A DNA stretch of 24,325 bases from an uncultured Collinsella sp. (GTDB taxonomy: Bacteria > Actinomycetota > Coriobacteriia > Coriobacteriales > Coriobacteriaceae). Positions 17,738 to 24,325 of this stretch are shown here, piece after piece. A program made the translations under genes and the position numbers. Numbering within the stretch: position 1 is the first letter of the stretch; the number at the start of each line of letters is the position of its first letter. The notes under the pieces are model-generated. The model was not told the origin of the DNA. It did no database searches and saw nothing but the letters and a program-made list of their open reading frames with translations. The stretch spans positions 1 through 24,325 of the forward strand of contig URVD01000002.1 in assembly GCA_900551195.1 (NCBI GenBank), read 5' to 3'.

Positions 17738-17833
17738 CCAGCTTCCCACCTAGCTTTCCAGCTTTCCACCTTAGGTGGTAAGTTAAGTGGAAAGCTGGAA
17801 AGCTAGGTGGAAAGCTGGAAAGTAAGTGGAAAG
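17738..17833. repeat. 33-bp near-perfect inverted repeat made of GTGGAAAGCTGGAAAG units
   Basis: The left arm 17738-17770 and right arm 17786-17818 are complementary at 31 of 33 positions around a 15-base loop. The right arm is itself a tandem repeat: a 20-base unit at 17786-17805, a 19-base variant at 17806-17824 and a 9-base remnant at 17825-17833. A local CCACC-TTA-GGTGG hairpin (17766-17778) competes with the main fold. On RNA it would give a very long stem; on DNA a cruciform. It lies 71 bases after the giant gene and could serve as terminator, RNA-stabilising structure or remnant of a small mobile repeat. No T-run is present. Confidence 0.85.
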
Positions 17834-18099
17834 TTGACATGTAGGTGCGGGCTGAAGAGGGGTTAATAATTACACAAACCATACCAGCCAAACAAAAAGA
17901 TACCAATCTGGTTGGTAAAACACCGTCAATGAGCCGCGAGCTAACTAGCTGCGTAAATAAAACCTAAAGAACTGTTGCAAATTAATGGCAAATGCCCAGA
18001 TGCCGCCGTACGATTTTCAATTAACTGTTACGCGCAAACAGCAAAATGCTACTATCTAACATGCACGTAAGAAAGCAGATTAACGGTTAAGGCTAAGAA
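17834..18099. other. Gene-free AT-richer stretch before the HTH gene
   Basis: No reading frame with domain or codon support is seen. The base composition is much richer in A+T than the surrounding genes. A weak promoter candidate for the next gene is TACTAT at 18050-18055, with TGTTAC at 18026-18031 as a poor -35 (18-bp spacer). A short imperfect inverted repeat, ACCAA/TTGGT, lies near 17902-17917. Together with the preceding inverted repeat, this gap of more than 400 bases separates the surface cluster from what follows. Confidence 0.45.
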
Positions 18100-18504
18100 G
18101 TGGCAGGTATGTCGGAAGCAACTAGGACTCGCACGCATGCGCCCGAGGTTAGGCAGCGCGCCGTCGAGATCCTCCAAGAGGGGGTCGGTCATCGCGCCCT
18201 CGCCGCGGAGCTCGGCATTCCCCAGGCCACGGCTCGTCAGTGGGCCCGCGCATATGCCGTGGGCGGTGCCGACGCCGTTCTCAACGCCGGTTCGCATCAT
18301 CACACCTATTCGTACGAAGTTAAGCTCGCCGTGGTCAAGGACCGCTTGGAAAACGGCTTAACGGTTCGCGAGGCCATGATCAAGCACAAGATTCCTAGCG
18401 AGTCTTCGGTCAAGGCTTGGTGCCGTCAGTACCGCGAGAGCGGTGAGTCCGCACTGGTCGATAAGCCGCGCGGTCGCAAGCCGCGCGTTAAAAAGGCGGA
18501 ATAG
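18100..18504 (+). CDS. Orphan IS3/IS150 OrfA-like double helix-turn-helix protein
   Basis: A 134-residue basic protein with two tandem helix-turn-helix units of the kind found in OrfA of IS3/IS150-family transposases. Unit one is at about 12-50 (RQRAVEILQEG with LAAELGIPQATARQW) and unit two at about 70-112 (VREAMIKHKIPSESSVKAW). A Lys/Arg-rich tail (KPRGRKPRVKK) follows. GTG 18100 has AAGG about seven bases upstream; ATG 18109 is an alternative with AAGAAG upstream. In IS elements this part binds the ends and is joined by frameshift to a DDE catalytic OrfB. Here no OrfB or terminal repeats are visible, and a terminator follows directly. It is therefore either a relic of an insertion element or a DNA-binding protein now used on its own. 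A regulatory role is possible but unproven. Confidence 0.75.
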   Translation: MAGMSEATRTRTHAPEVRQRAVEILQEGVGHRALAAELGIPQATARQWARAYAVGGADAVLNAGSHHHTYSYEVKLAVVKDRLENGLTVREAMIKHKIPSESSVKAWCRQYRESGESALVDKPRGRKPRVKKAE

Positions 18505-18515
18505 CAAACGGGATG

Positions 18516-18539
18516 GTGCACCCACAGGGGCGCATTTTT
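18516..18539 (+). terminator. Intrinsic terminator after the HTH gene
   Basis: GTGC-A-CCC (18516-18523) pairs with GGGGCGC (18527-18533) with one bulged A and one G-U pair around an ACA loop. TTTTT follows at 18535-18539. It lies 11 bases after the stop codon and isolates this gene from the hydrogenase operon. Confidence 0.7.
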
Positions 18540-18627
18540 CTTGCCGCCCCTCTGCTCCAATGCGGGCGTGCCCTTACCCCGTACGCCTAAAACTCCCCAG
18601 TTGACCGAAAACCCGCCGCCGCTACTC

Positions 18628-18656
18628 CTCAATTGAGCTATAACGTTAAACAATTG
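18628..18656. promoter_or_regulatory. Candidate control region of the hydrogenase operon
   Basis: A perfect 10-bp palindrome, CTCAATTGAG (18628-18637), is followed by TATAAC (18639-18644, five of six to a -10). A second CAATTG lies at 18651-18656, 21 bp after the first (18630-18635), i.e. two helical turns. No good -35 is seen. The arrangement suits a regulator dimer overlapping a promoter about 40 bases before echAB; this is inference. Confidence 0.35.
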
Positions 18657-18684
18657 CAGCGTTTTAGCATGGGGGAGTGATGGT

Positions 18685-21567
18685 ATGACGCTACTGTATT
18701 TCCTTACCCTGTTTCCGCTGGTACCGGCGCTGGGCATGCTGCTCGCGCGCGGTGACCGCGCCCGCGATGCGGCGGGGCTCATAGGCTCCGGCATTATTAT
18801 GGCGGTGACAGTTGTAGTCGCCGTCATGTTTTTTGGCACGGGTCCGCAGAGCTTTGAGGTTGCCCCCGGCACCTCGCATGTGCTCTCGATCATCAGTTCC
18901 GTTATCGACGTCATCCTGTGCGCTGTCATCCTGTACAACGCGTACAAATATAGGAACGCGCTCACCACGGTGCTCGGCATAGTCCAGCTGGTGGGCTCGC
19001 TCGCCTTTGCAGCCATGACGCTGCCCGCGGCCGAAGCCGTCACGGCAACGCCACTCTACCTGGACTACATGAGCGTGATCATGGTCCTCGCCGTCGGCAT
19101 CGTTGGCAGTCTAATCTGCTTGTATGCCCTGGGCTACATGAAGGACTTCCAGGCCCATGACGAGCACGAGGCCGCGCTGCGCGGGCAGACCGCGCCCGAC
19201 CGTCGCCCGCAGTTCCTGGCGCTCATGTTCCTGTTCCTCTCGGCCATGTTCGTCATCGTGACGAGCGACAACCTTGAGTGGCTGTTCTGCGGCTGGGAAA
19301 TCACCACCGTGTGTTCGTTCCTTATGATTGGCTACACGCGTACGCCCGAGGCCATCAAGAACGCCTTTACCCAAATCATCCTCAACATGCTGGGCGGCAT
19401 CGCGTTTTTGGCCGGACTTATGTATCTGCACGTTAACGGCATGCCGCTGACCATCTCGGGCATGATCGAGCTTTCCGGCACCGGAACCGCGCAGTCCGCG
19501 CTGCTGGTGATGCCGGTCATCCTGTTGTCGCTCGCCGCGCTCACCAAGGCCGCACAGATGCCGTTCCACACTTGGCTGTTGGGTGCCATGGTTGCACCCA
19601 CTCCCACGAGCGCCCTGCTGCACTCGTCAACCATGGTCAAAGCCGGCGTGTTCCTGATGGTCAAGCTGAGCCCACTCTATGCCATCTACCCCGTGACCGG
19701 CTTTATGGTCACGAGTGTGGGTGCCATCACGTTTTTGCTCGCTGCACTCATGGCCATCTCGCAGAGCAACGCCAAACGCGTGCTCGCGTACTCCACCATT
19801 TCCAACTTGGGCCTCATCAGTGCCTGCTTGGGTGTCGGCGCGCCCGAGGCCGTATGGGCGGCCATCTTCCTGATCCTGTTCCATACGGTGGCCAAGTCGC
19901 TGCTGTTCCTGTGCGTGGGCACGGCCGAGCATCATATCGGCAGCCGCAATATCGAGGACATGGACGGCATGTTCAGCCGCATGCCGCACCTGACGCGTCT
20001 GATGATGCTGGGCATTATGGGCATGTTTGTGGCGCCGTTTGGCATGCTCGTGTCCAAGTGGGGCGCCCTGGTGGCGTTTGCGCAGACCGGCAACGTGCTC
20101 ATGATCATGGTGCTGGCCTTTGGCTCGGCCGCGACGTTCTTCTTCTGGGGCAAGTGGCTTGCCAAGCTTTCGGGCGTCGACCCCACGGCTCAAAACGTTG
20201 AGGTCAATGTCCATAAGACCGAATGGATGGCCCTCAACACCATCGCCGCGCTGCTGATTCTTTGCTGCGTGGCGTTCCCGCTCATCTCGAGCGGCCTGGT
20301 GTCGCCTTACTTGGCCATGGTGTTTGGCCGCGTGCCGTACGTTATTGGCAAGGACGCCATGTATCTGATGGTGGTTATCGTGGCTTTTATCGCCGTGGTG
20401 CTGCTGACGTCATTCCGCGTGAGCAACAAACCGCACGTCAACGTGTACCTTTCGGGCGTGGGAACCGACAAATATCGCCATTTCCGCGGCTCGATGGGAC
20501 ACGAGGTGAAGGCCGAAAAGCGCAATTGGTACTCGGAGGACGCCCTTGGCGAGAAGCGTATTGGCCCCGCGGGTAGCGTCGTATGCTGCAGCATTATCTT
20601 GTTTGCGCTGCTGTGTTGCGCATGGATTGGGCCCGAGCGGCTTGCCATGAGCGCGCCCTCGGTGCTGCGCGGCAAGTATTTCGAAGGTTCGGGCGTCGTG
20701 GGCATCTTTATTGGCACCGTGGCGTTTGCCTTGCTGGCGCCGCTTGCGGGCGGCTTGATCGACGGCATCGACCGCAAACTTTCGGCTCGCATGCAGGGCC
20801 GCGTGGGCCCGCGCCTGCTGCAGCCCTTCTACGACGTTGCCAAGCTGCTGCGCAAGGCCCCTGCCAGCGTAAACACCATGGACGATACCTATATGGCGTG
20901 CGCGCTCATCTTTACCGTCGTGGGCGGCGGCATCTTTGTGTCGGGCTCCAACACGCTGCTGTGCGCTTTTATGGTGACGCTCGCCGCGATCTTTGTGGTG
21001 CTGGCGTCCGCCTCGACGCAAAGCCCGTTTGCGCAGGTCGGCGCCGATCGCGAGCTGCTGCAGGTTATGAGCTACGAGCCCGCCGTTCTGCTGATGAGCG
21101 TGGGCCTGTACCTTGCCACCGATAGCTTTGATTCCATCGCCGTAACGGGGCAGTCAGCCCCCATCATCGTGTACAGCGCGCCCATTTTCCTCGCACTGCT
21201 CGCGGTGCTTACCATCAAGCTGCGCAAGTCGCCGTTTGACCTTTCGTACTCGCATCACGCGCATCAGGAGATTGTCCAGGGCATCGCCACCGAGATGAGC
21301 GGCGGCACGCTGGCCAAGATGACCCTTATGCACTGGTGCGAGACCGTGCTGTTTTTGATGTGGGTGGGCATGTTCTTTGTCTGGGACAACCCGGTGAGCT
21401 GGCTGGTCGCCCTGGTCGTGATGGCTGCGACGTACTTTGTCGAGGTGCTGATCGACAACACCTTCGCACGCAGCACCTGGCGCAGCTGCTTTAAGCTCGG
21501 CTGGGGCGTGGCGCTGGTGTTTGGCCTGCTCAACCTTATGCCCATCCTCGTCGACGTGTTTATTTAG
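18685..21567 (+). CDS. echAB: Ech hydrogenase membrane arm: EchA-EchB fusion
   Basis: A 960-residue polytopic membrane protein joining two normally separate subunits. Residues 1 to about 640 are an EchA/NuoL/HyfB-type antiporter-like subunit. It has Glu205 in CGWEITTVCSFLMIGY, Lys288 in LTKAAQMPFHTWLL, and His313/Lys319 in LLHSSTMVKAG, the charged residues expected along the ion path. Residues from about 660 are an EchB/NuoH/HyfC subunit with the signature RKLSARMQGRVGPRLLQP (697-714) that contacts the peripheral arm. A loop with charged residues (about 590-640) bridges them. The complex couples H2/ferredoxin redox chemistry to H+ or Na+ movement. ATG 18685 has GGGGGAG seven bases upstream, and the gene is the first of a tight operon. 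The frame is open throughout, so the fusion is read directly from this sequence, though a lost stop codon or sequencing error should be excluded. Confidence 0.9.
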   Translation: MTLLYFLTLFPLVPALGMLLARGDRARDAAGLIGSGIIMAVTVVVAVMFFGTGPQSFEVAPGTSHVLSIISSVIDVILCAVILYNAYKYRNALTTVLGIVQLVGSLAFAAMTLPAAEAVTATPLYLDYMSVIMVLAVGIVGSLICLYALGYMKDFQAHDEHEAALRGQTAPDRRPQFLALMFLFLSAMFVIVTSDNLEWLFCGWEITTVCSFLMIGYTRTPEAIKNAFTQIILNMLGGIAFLAGLMYLHVNGMPLTISGMIELSGTGTAQSALLVMPVILLSLAALTKAAQMPFHTWLLGAMVAPTPTSALLHSSTMVKAGVFLMVKLSPLYAIYPVTGFMVTSVGAITFLLAALMAISQSNAKRVLAYSTISNLGLISACLGVGAPEAVWAAIFLILFHTVAKSLLFLCVGTAEHHIGSRNIEDMDGMFSRMPHLTRLMMLGIMGMFVAPFGMLVSKWGALVAFAQTGNVLMIMVLAFGSAATFFFWGKWLAKLSGVDPTAQNVEVNVHKTEWMALNTIAALLILCCVAFPLISSGLVSPYLAMVFGRVPYVIGKDAMYLMVVIVAFIAVVLLTSFRVSNKPHVNVYLSGVGTDKYRHFRGSMGHEVKAEKRNWYSEDALGEKRIGPAGSVVCCSIILFALLCCAWIGPERLAMSAPSVLRGKYFEGSGVVGIFIGTVAFALLAPLAGGLIDGIDRKLSARMQGRVGPRLLQPFYDVAKLLRKAPASVNTMDDTYMACALIFTVVGGGIFVSGSNTLLCAFMVTLAAIFVVLASASTQSPFAQVGADRELLQVMSYEPAVLLMSVGLYLATDSFDSIAVTGQSAPIIVYSAPIFLALLAVLTIKLRKSPFDLSYSHHAHQEIVQGIATEMSGGTLAKMTLMHWCETVLFLMWVGMFFVWDNPVSWLVALVVMAATYFVEVLIDNTFARSTWRSCFKLGWGVALVFGLLNLMPILVDVFI

Positions 21568-21579
21568 GAGGCGGCATCC

Positions 21580-22197
21580 ATGGATCATAAAATGTCGCGC
21601 TCGCCGTGGGTTATTCATTACGACGGCTCGAGCTGCAACGGATGCGATATCGAGGTGCTTGCTTCGCTCACGCCACTGTTCGATGCGGAGCGCTTTGGCG
21701 TGGTCAACACCGGCAACCCCAAGCATGCGGATATCTTTTTGGTGACGGGGTCGGTCAATGCCCAGAACCTGCCCATCGTGCGCCAGATCTACAACCAGAT
21801 GCTCGAGCCCAAGTGCGTGGTGGCATGCGGCATTTGCGCGTGCTCGGGCGGCGTATTCCGCGATGCCTACAACGTGATCGGCGGCGTGGACCGCGCGATT
21901 CCCGTGGATGTGTACGCGCCCGGGTGCGCCATTCGTCCCGAAACGGTGATCGATGCCATCGTGGAGGCGTGCGGTATCCTGGACCAGAAGGAGGCCGTGA
22001 TGCGCGCCGGCGGCGATCCGCTCACCGTGGGCGGCGCCGCCACCTGGGACGGTGGCGTTGAGCTGGGCGAGGACGGGTTTGTGGCTGCGGGGGCCGGGGC
22101 TGACGGTGCCGGTGACGCGCCTGCCGGGAAGCCCGCCGCACCCGCTGCTGGCGACGCACCTGCTGAGACGCCCGTCGCTGCAAAGGAGGCCGAGTAA
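21580..22197 (+). CDS. echC: Ech hydrogenase small subunit EchC (NuoB-like)
   Basis: A 205-residue NuoB/HycG-like subunit carrying the proximal [4Fe-4S] cluster that passes electrons to the NiFe site. The four ligands are visible: Cys19 and Cys22 in SSCNGCDIE, Cys86 in GICACSGGVF and Cys116 in APGCAIRPE. The conserved core ends near residue 150. Beyond it lies an Ala/Gly/Pro/Glu-rich tail of about 45 residues (from ~160) that ordinary EchC proteins do not need. ATG 21580 follows AGGAGG, which overlaps the stop of echAB. The TAA of this gene overlaps the ATG of echD by one base (TAATG), so translation is probably coupled. It sits on the cytoplasmic side, bound to EchE and EchAB. Confidence 0.92.
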   Translation: MDHKMSRSPWVIHYDGSSCNGCDIEVLASLTPLFDAERFGVVNTGNPKHADIFLVTGSVNAQNLPIVRQIYNQMLEPKCVVACGICACSGGVFRDAYNVIGGVDRAIPVDVYAPGCAIRPETVIDAIVEACGILDQKEAVMRAGGDPLTVGGAATWDGGVELGEDGFVAAGAGADGAGDAPAGKPAAPAAGDAPAETPVAAKEAE

Positions 22198-22916
22198 TGC
22201 AAAAGGCTATCTATACCACCGTTGGGCTCGACGAGCTTCTGTCGCATGTCCAGGCGCTCAAGGGCGCCGGTGCCCGCTTTGTGCAGATGCACGCCGAGCG
22301 CTGTGTGGACGACGGATCGTATCGCCTGGTCTATACGTTTATCAACGTTCGTGCTGCTCAGGAGCATATTGCGCAGGACGGCAGCTATGCGATCGAGAAC
22401 CTGGTGGTTGAGGGAATTGATCGGTACCAGGAGATTCCGTCCATCAGCTCGTACTATCCGGCGGTATTCCCGTTTGAAAACGAAGCGCACGACCTATTCG
22501 GTCTTGCCATCACCGATATGCAGATCGACTTTAAGGGCTTTTTCTACCAGGTCTCGACTGCCGAGCCCATGAGCGTTATCACGCCCGAGGTGAAGGCTGC
22601 GCGAGAGAAAGCCATGAAGGTCCGTGCCGCTGCCGAGGCCAAGGCGCGCAAGGCCGCGGCCGAGAAGGCCGCCGCGGCTGCGGGGGAGGGCGCTGGCGGT
22701 GCCGCGGGCGATGGTGATGCCGCGGGCGCCGCCGTCGCTCGGCCCGCTGCGGCTGCCGGCTCCGATGCTCAGCACGATGAGGCTGCCGCCAAGGCCGCGC
22801 TCAAGGCTGCCGAGATGGAGGCAAAGCTCGCCGCCATGGATCCTGAGAAAGCGGCCAAGGTCCGTGCGGCGCTTGCCGCCAAGGCCGCCCGCGACAAGCA
22901 GAAAAAGGAGGCGTAA
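22197..22916 (+). CDS. echD: Ech hydrogenase subunit EchD (NuoC-like) with Ala/Lys-rich tail
   Basis: A 239-residue protein. Residues 1 to about 128 match the NuoC/EchD fold, with YYPAVFPFENEAHDLFGL (about 86-103) in the place of the NuoC signature. This subunit carries no metal and helps hold the catalytic pair together. From about 130 to the end is a low-complexity Ala/Lys/Glu/Gly region. It reads as charged helix, then a flexible Ala/Gly/Pro stretch, then a second helix ending in a run of Lys, and nearly doubles the usual length. Its role is unknown; it might be a coiled-coil or docking tail. The start overlaps the end of echC by one base. The last codons contain the AAGGAGG that serves echE. 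Confidence 0.88.
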   Translation: MQKAIYTTVGLDELLSHVQALKGAGARFVQMHAERCVDDGSYRLVYTFINVRAAQEHIAQDGSYAIENLVVEGIDRYQEIPSISSYYPAVFPFENEAHDLFGLAITDMQIDFKGFFYQVSTAEPMSVITPEVKAAREKAMKVRAAAEAKARKAAAEKAAAAAGEGAGGAAGDGDAAGAAVARPAAAAGSDAQHDEAAAKAALKAAEMEAKLAAMDPEKAAKVRAALAAKAARDKQKKEA

Positions 22917-22921
22917 GGTCC

Positions 22922-24010
22922 ATGGCACATCGCTCCGTTATTCCGTTTGGCCCGCAGCACCCGGTGCTGCCCGAGCCGCTTCATCTGGACCTGGTGATCG
23001 AGGACGACCGCGTTCTCGAGGCAATTCCGCAGATCGGCTTTGTGCACCGCGGACTCGAGAAGCTCACCGAAAAGCGCGACATGCATCAGTTTGGCTACAT
23101 CGCCGAGCGCATCTGCGGCATCTGCGCCGTGGGCCACAGTTACGGCTATGCCAGCGCCTGCGAGCGCATGCTCGGCATCGAGGTGCCCGGGCGCGTGCAG
23201 TATATCCGCACCATTTTGCACGAGCTTTCGCGCATTCACTCGCACCTGCTGTGGCTGGGCCTGCTCGCCGATGCCTTTGGCTTTGAGGCGCTGTTCTATC
23301 GGTCGTGGACCCTGCGCGAGCAGATTCTCAAGATCTTCGAGAGCACGTGCGGTGGCCGCGTGATCCTTTCGATTAACGAGATCGGCGGCCTAAAGCACGA
23401 CATTGAGGACTCCGAGCTGGCTGGCATTGTCCAGACGCTCGATGCCATGCGTCCCGACTACGAGGCCCTGGTGCATACGTTTTTGGACGACGTCAGCTGT
23501 GGCGAGCGCCTGCATGGCGTGGGCGTGATCAGCAAGAAGGACGCGCTGGATCTGTCGATGGTCGGCCCGTTTGGGCGCGCCTCGGGCGTGGACTACGACG
23601 TGCGCATGTTTAGCGACGGTGCCTATGCGGACCTGGCTGCGTTTGAGCCGGTTGTCGCCACCGATGGCGATTGCTATGCCCGCTGCCAGGTGCGCTGTGC
23701 CGAGGTCACGCAGGCCATGGACATCATTAAGGAGCTTGTGGGCAAGATTCCGCACGACGGGATCGGCGGGCGCACCAAGCTTACGCCGGCCGACGGCGCA
23801 CGCGGCGAGGTTGTGATTGAGCAGCCGCGCGGCGAGGCGTATTACTATGTGCGCGGTAACGGCACCAAGAACCTGGACCGCTTCCGCGTGCGCACGCCGA
23901 CGTCGCAGAACCTGGCGGGTCTGACACATGCGCTGCAGGGCGTGCTCCTTGCCAACGTGCCCATGATTATCCTGACCATCGACCCCTGCATTAGCTGCAC
24001 GGAAAGGTAG
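22922..24010 (+). CDS. echE: Ech hydrogenase large subunit EchE (NiFe catalytic subunit)
   Basis: A 362-residue NuoD/HycE-like subunit with both NiFe-binding CxxC pairs intact: Cys65/Cys68 in ERICGICAVGH and Cys356/Cys359 in DPCISCTER. These distinguish a working group 4 hydrogenase from the complex I subunit NuoD, which has lost them. It catalyses reversible 2H+ + 2e- to H2 at a Ni-Fe centre. The protein ends at Arg362, three residues after the last Cys. This is the point where HycE-type precursors are cleaved, so there is no C-terminal extension to remove. Pro-enzyme processing by an endopeptidase would not be needed, as described for some other Ech/CooH-type subunits. AAGGAGG lies ten bases before ATG 22922. 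No maturation (hyp) genes are in the window. Confidence 0.95.
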   Translation: MAHRSVIPFGPQHPVLPEPLHLDLVIEDDRVLEAIPQIGFVHRGLEKLTEKRDMHQFGYIAERICGICAVGHSYGYASACERMLGIEVPGRVQYIRTILHELSRIHSHLLWLGLLADAFGFEALFYRSWTLREQILKIFESTCGGRVILSINEIGGLKHDIEDSELAGIVQTLDAMRPDYEALVHTFLDDVSCGERLHGVGVISKKDALDLSMVGPFGRASGVDYDVRMFSDGAYADLAAFEPVVATDGDCYARCQVRCAEVTQAMDIIKELVGKIPHDGIGGRTKLTPADGARGEVVIEQPRGEAYYYVRGNGTKNLDRFRVRTPTSQNLAGLTHALQGVLLANVPMIILTIDPCISCTER

Positions 24011-24017
24011 GCGCGGC

Positions 24018-24296
24018 ATGAGTTTGCTGACATTTGCCAAGACGGCCTTGGGCTCTATGGTCAAGCAGCCGGTAACGGTGTGCTATCCGCAGGAGAAGCT
24101 CGCGGCACCCGAGCGCTTGCGCGGGCATATCGTCAACGACATGGACGCGTGCATCTGCTGCGGCATGTGTGCGCGTCGCTGTCCGGCGGGCGCGCTCGCA
24201 GTCGATCGCAAGGGTGGAACGTGGTCGATCGACCCGTATGCCTGCGTGGTGTGCGGTGAGTGCATCGAGACGCAATCACAAAGAGTACCGTCATAA
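24018..24296 (+). pseudogene. echF: Ech hydrogenase ferredoxin subunit EchF, truncated
   Basis: The 92-codon frame begins as a NuoI/HycB-type polyferredoxin that carries electrons from ferredoxin to EchC. The first [4Fe-4S] motif is complete: Cys45, 48, 51 and Cys55-Pro. The second starts normally (Cys76, 79, 82 in CVVCGEC) but residue 86, where the fourth Cys should be, is Gln. The protein then ends after QSQRVPS. From about 24273 the sequence changes character: it is AT-richer and lacks the C-P that the motif requires. The gene is therefore interrupted by foreign DNA or by an assembly join close to the window edge. EchF proteins usually continue for another 30 or more residues. As it stands the second cluster could not form in the normal way. 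ATG 24018 lies eight bases after echE. Confidence 0.8.
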
Positions 24297-24325
24297 AACA
24301 GAGAGCCGTCAGCACGTAGTACCAG
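24273..24325. other. Sequence of different character at the right edge (insertion or join)
   Basis: The last 53 bases do not continue echF and are richer in A+T than anything else in the operon. They contain no recognisable gene. They could be the end of an inserted element or a chimeric contig end; the window is too short to decide. Confidence 0.5.

Noticed and set aside
17834..17870. Promoter formed by TTGACA (17834-17839) and TAATAAT (17864-17870)
   Set aside because: The spacing is about 24-25 bp, too long for a normal sigma-70 promoter, and the TTGACA lies at the end of the repeat array.
17361..17906. 181-codon minus-strand frame over the end of the giant gene and the inverted repeat
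   Set aside because: Its N-terminal part is the translated repeat region and the rest is antisense to the giant gene; there is no supporting evidence.
18685..24296. Respiratory complex I (nuo) operon
   Set aside because: EchE keeps both NiFe-binding CxxC pairs that NuoD lacks, and the six-subunit order matches Ech hydrogenase with no NADH-binding subunits.
18685..24296. Formate hydrogenlyase (hyc/hyf) operon
   Set aside because: The NuoC-like and NuoD-like parts are separate genes instead of fused as in HycE/HyfG, the order is echABCDEF, and no formate dehydrogenase gene is in the window.

Overview
The window is high-GC, tightly packed bacterial DNA. Its gene content is an old-yellow-enzyme-type flavoprotein, an ATPase with a DUF4143 tail, a giant Gram-positive-style secreted protein and an Ech-type [NiFe]-hydrogenase operon. 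This points to an anaerobic gut actinobacterium of the Coriobacteriia, with Collinsella the most likely genus. That placement is inferred from gene content and codon style, not from a marker gene. Every gene I accept lies on the + strand.

Layout. (1) 1-2345: a 676-residue FMN/FAD/[4Fe-4S] oxidoreductase, preceded by three copies of a 16-bp motif (two direct, one inverted) that look like regulator sites, and followed by a clear intrinsic terminator. (2) 2379-3823: four 12-bp repeats spaced exactly 23 bp apart, then an AAA-type ATPase with a C-terminal PD-(D/E)XK-like region (DUF4143 type). (3) 4099-17666: a four-gene cluster. Three consecutive proteins each carry a charged cytoplasmic N-terminus, one membrane span and an extracellular domain, and have features like TasA/SipW-cognate surface proteins. 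They are followed by a 3,556-residue secreted protein with an acidic linker and a very long GLUG-like, probably beta-helical, repeat region. No sortase motif or C-terminal membrane anchor is visible on the giant protein. (4) 17667-18099: a gene-free, AT-richer stretch with a short hairpin just after the giant gene and a striking near-perfect 33-bp inverted repeat built from tandem GGAAAG-type units. (5) 18100-18539: an orphan helix-turn-helix protein like the OrfA of IS3/IS150 elements, with its own terminator. (6) 18685-24296: an energy-converting hydrogenase operon in the order echA-echB (fused into one 960-residue protein), echC, echD, echE, echF. It is complete in its catalytic NiFe and proximal FeS ligands, but echF breaks off inside its second ferredoxin motif near the right edge.

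How the parts work together. The ech products would form one membrane complex coupling ferredoxin oxidation and H2 evolution (or the reverse) to ion movement. EchAB is the membrane arm, EchC/EchE the hydrogenase core, EchD a connecting subunit and EchF the ferredoxin-type electron entry. The surface cluster is the best candidate for an undescribed system: three membrane-tethered subunits made with one giant adhesin-like protein that has no visible anchor of its own. The flavoenzyme and the ATPase are separate transcription units. Positions and motifs are read from the sequence. Family names rest on recognised motifs, and no database search was run.
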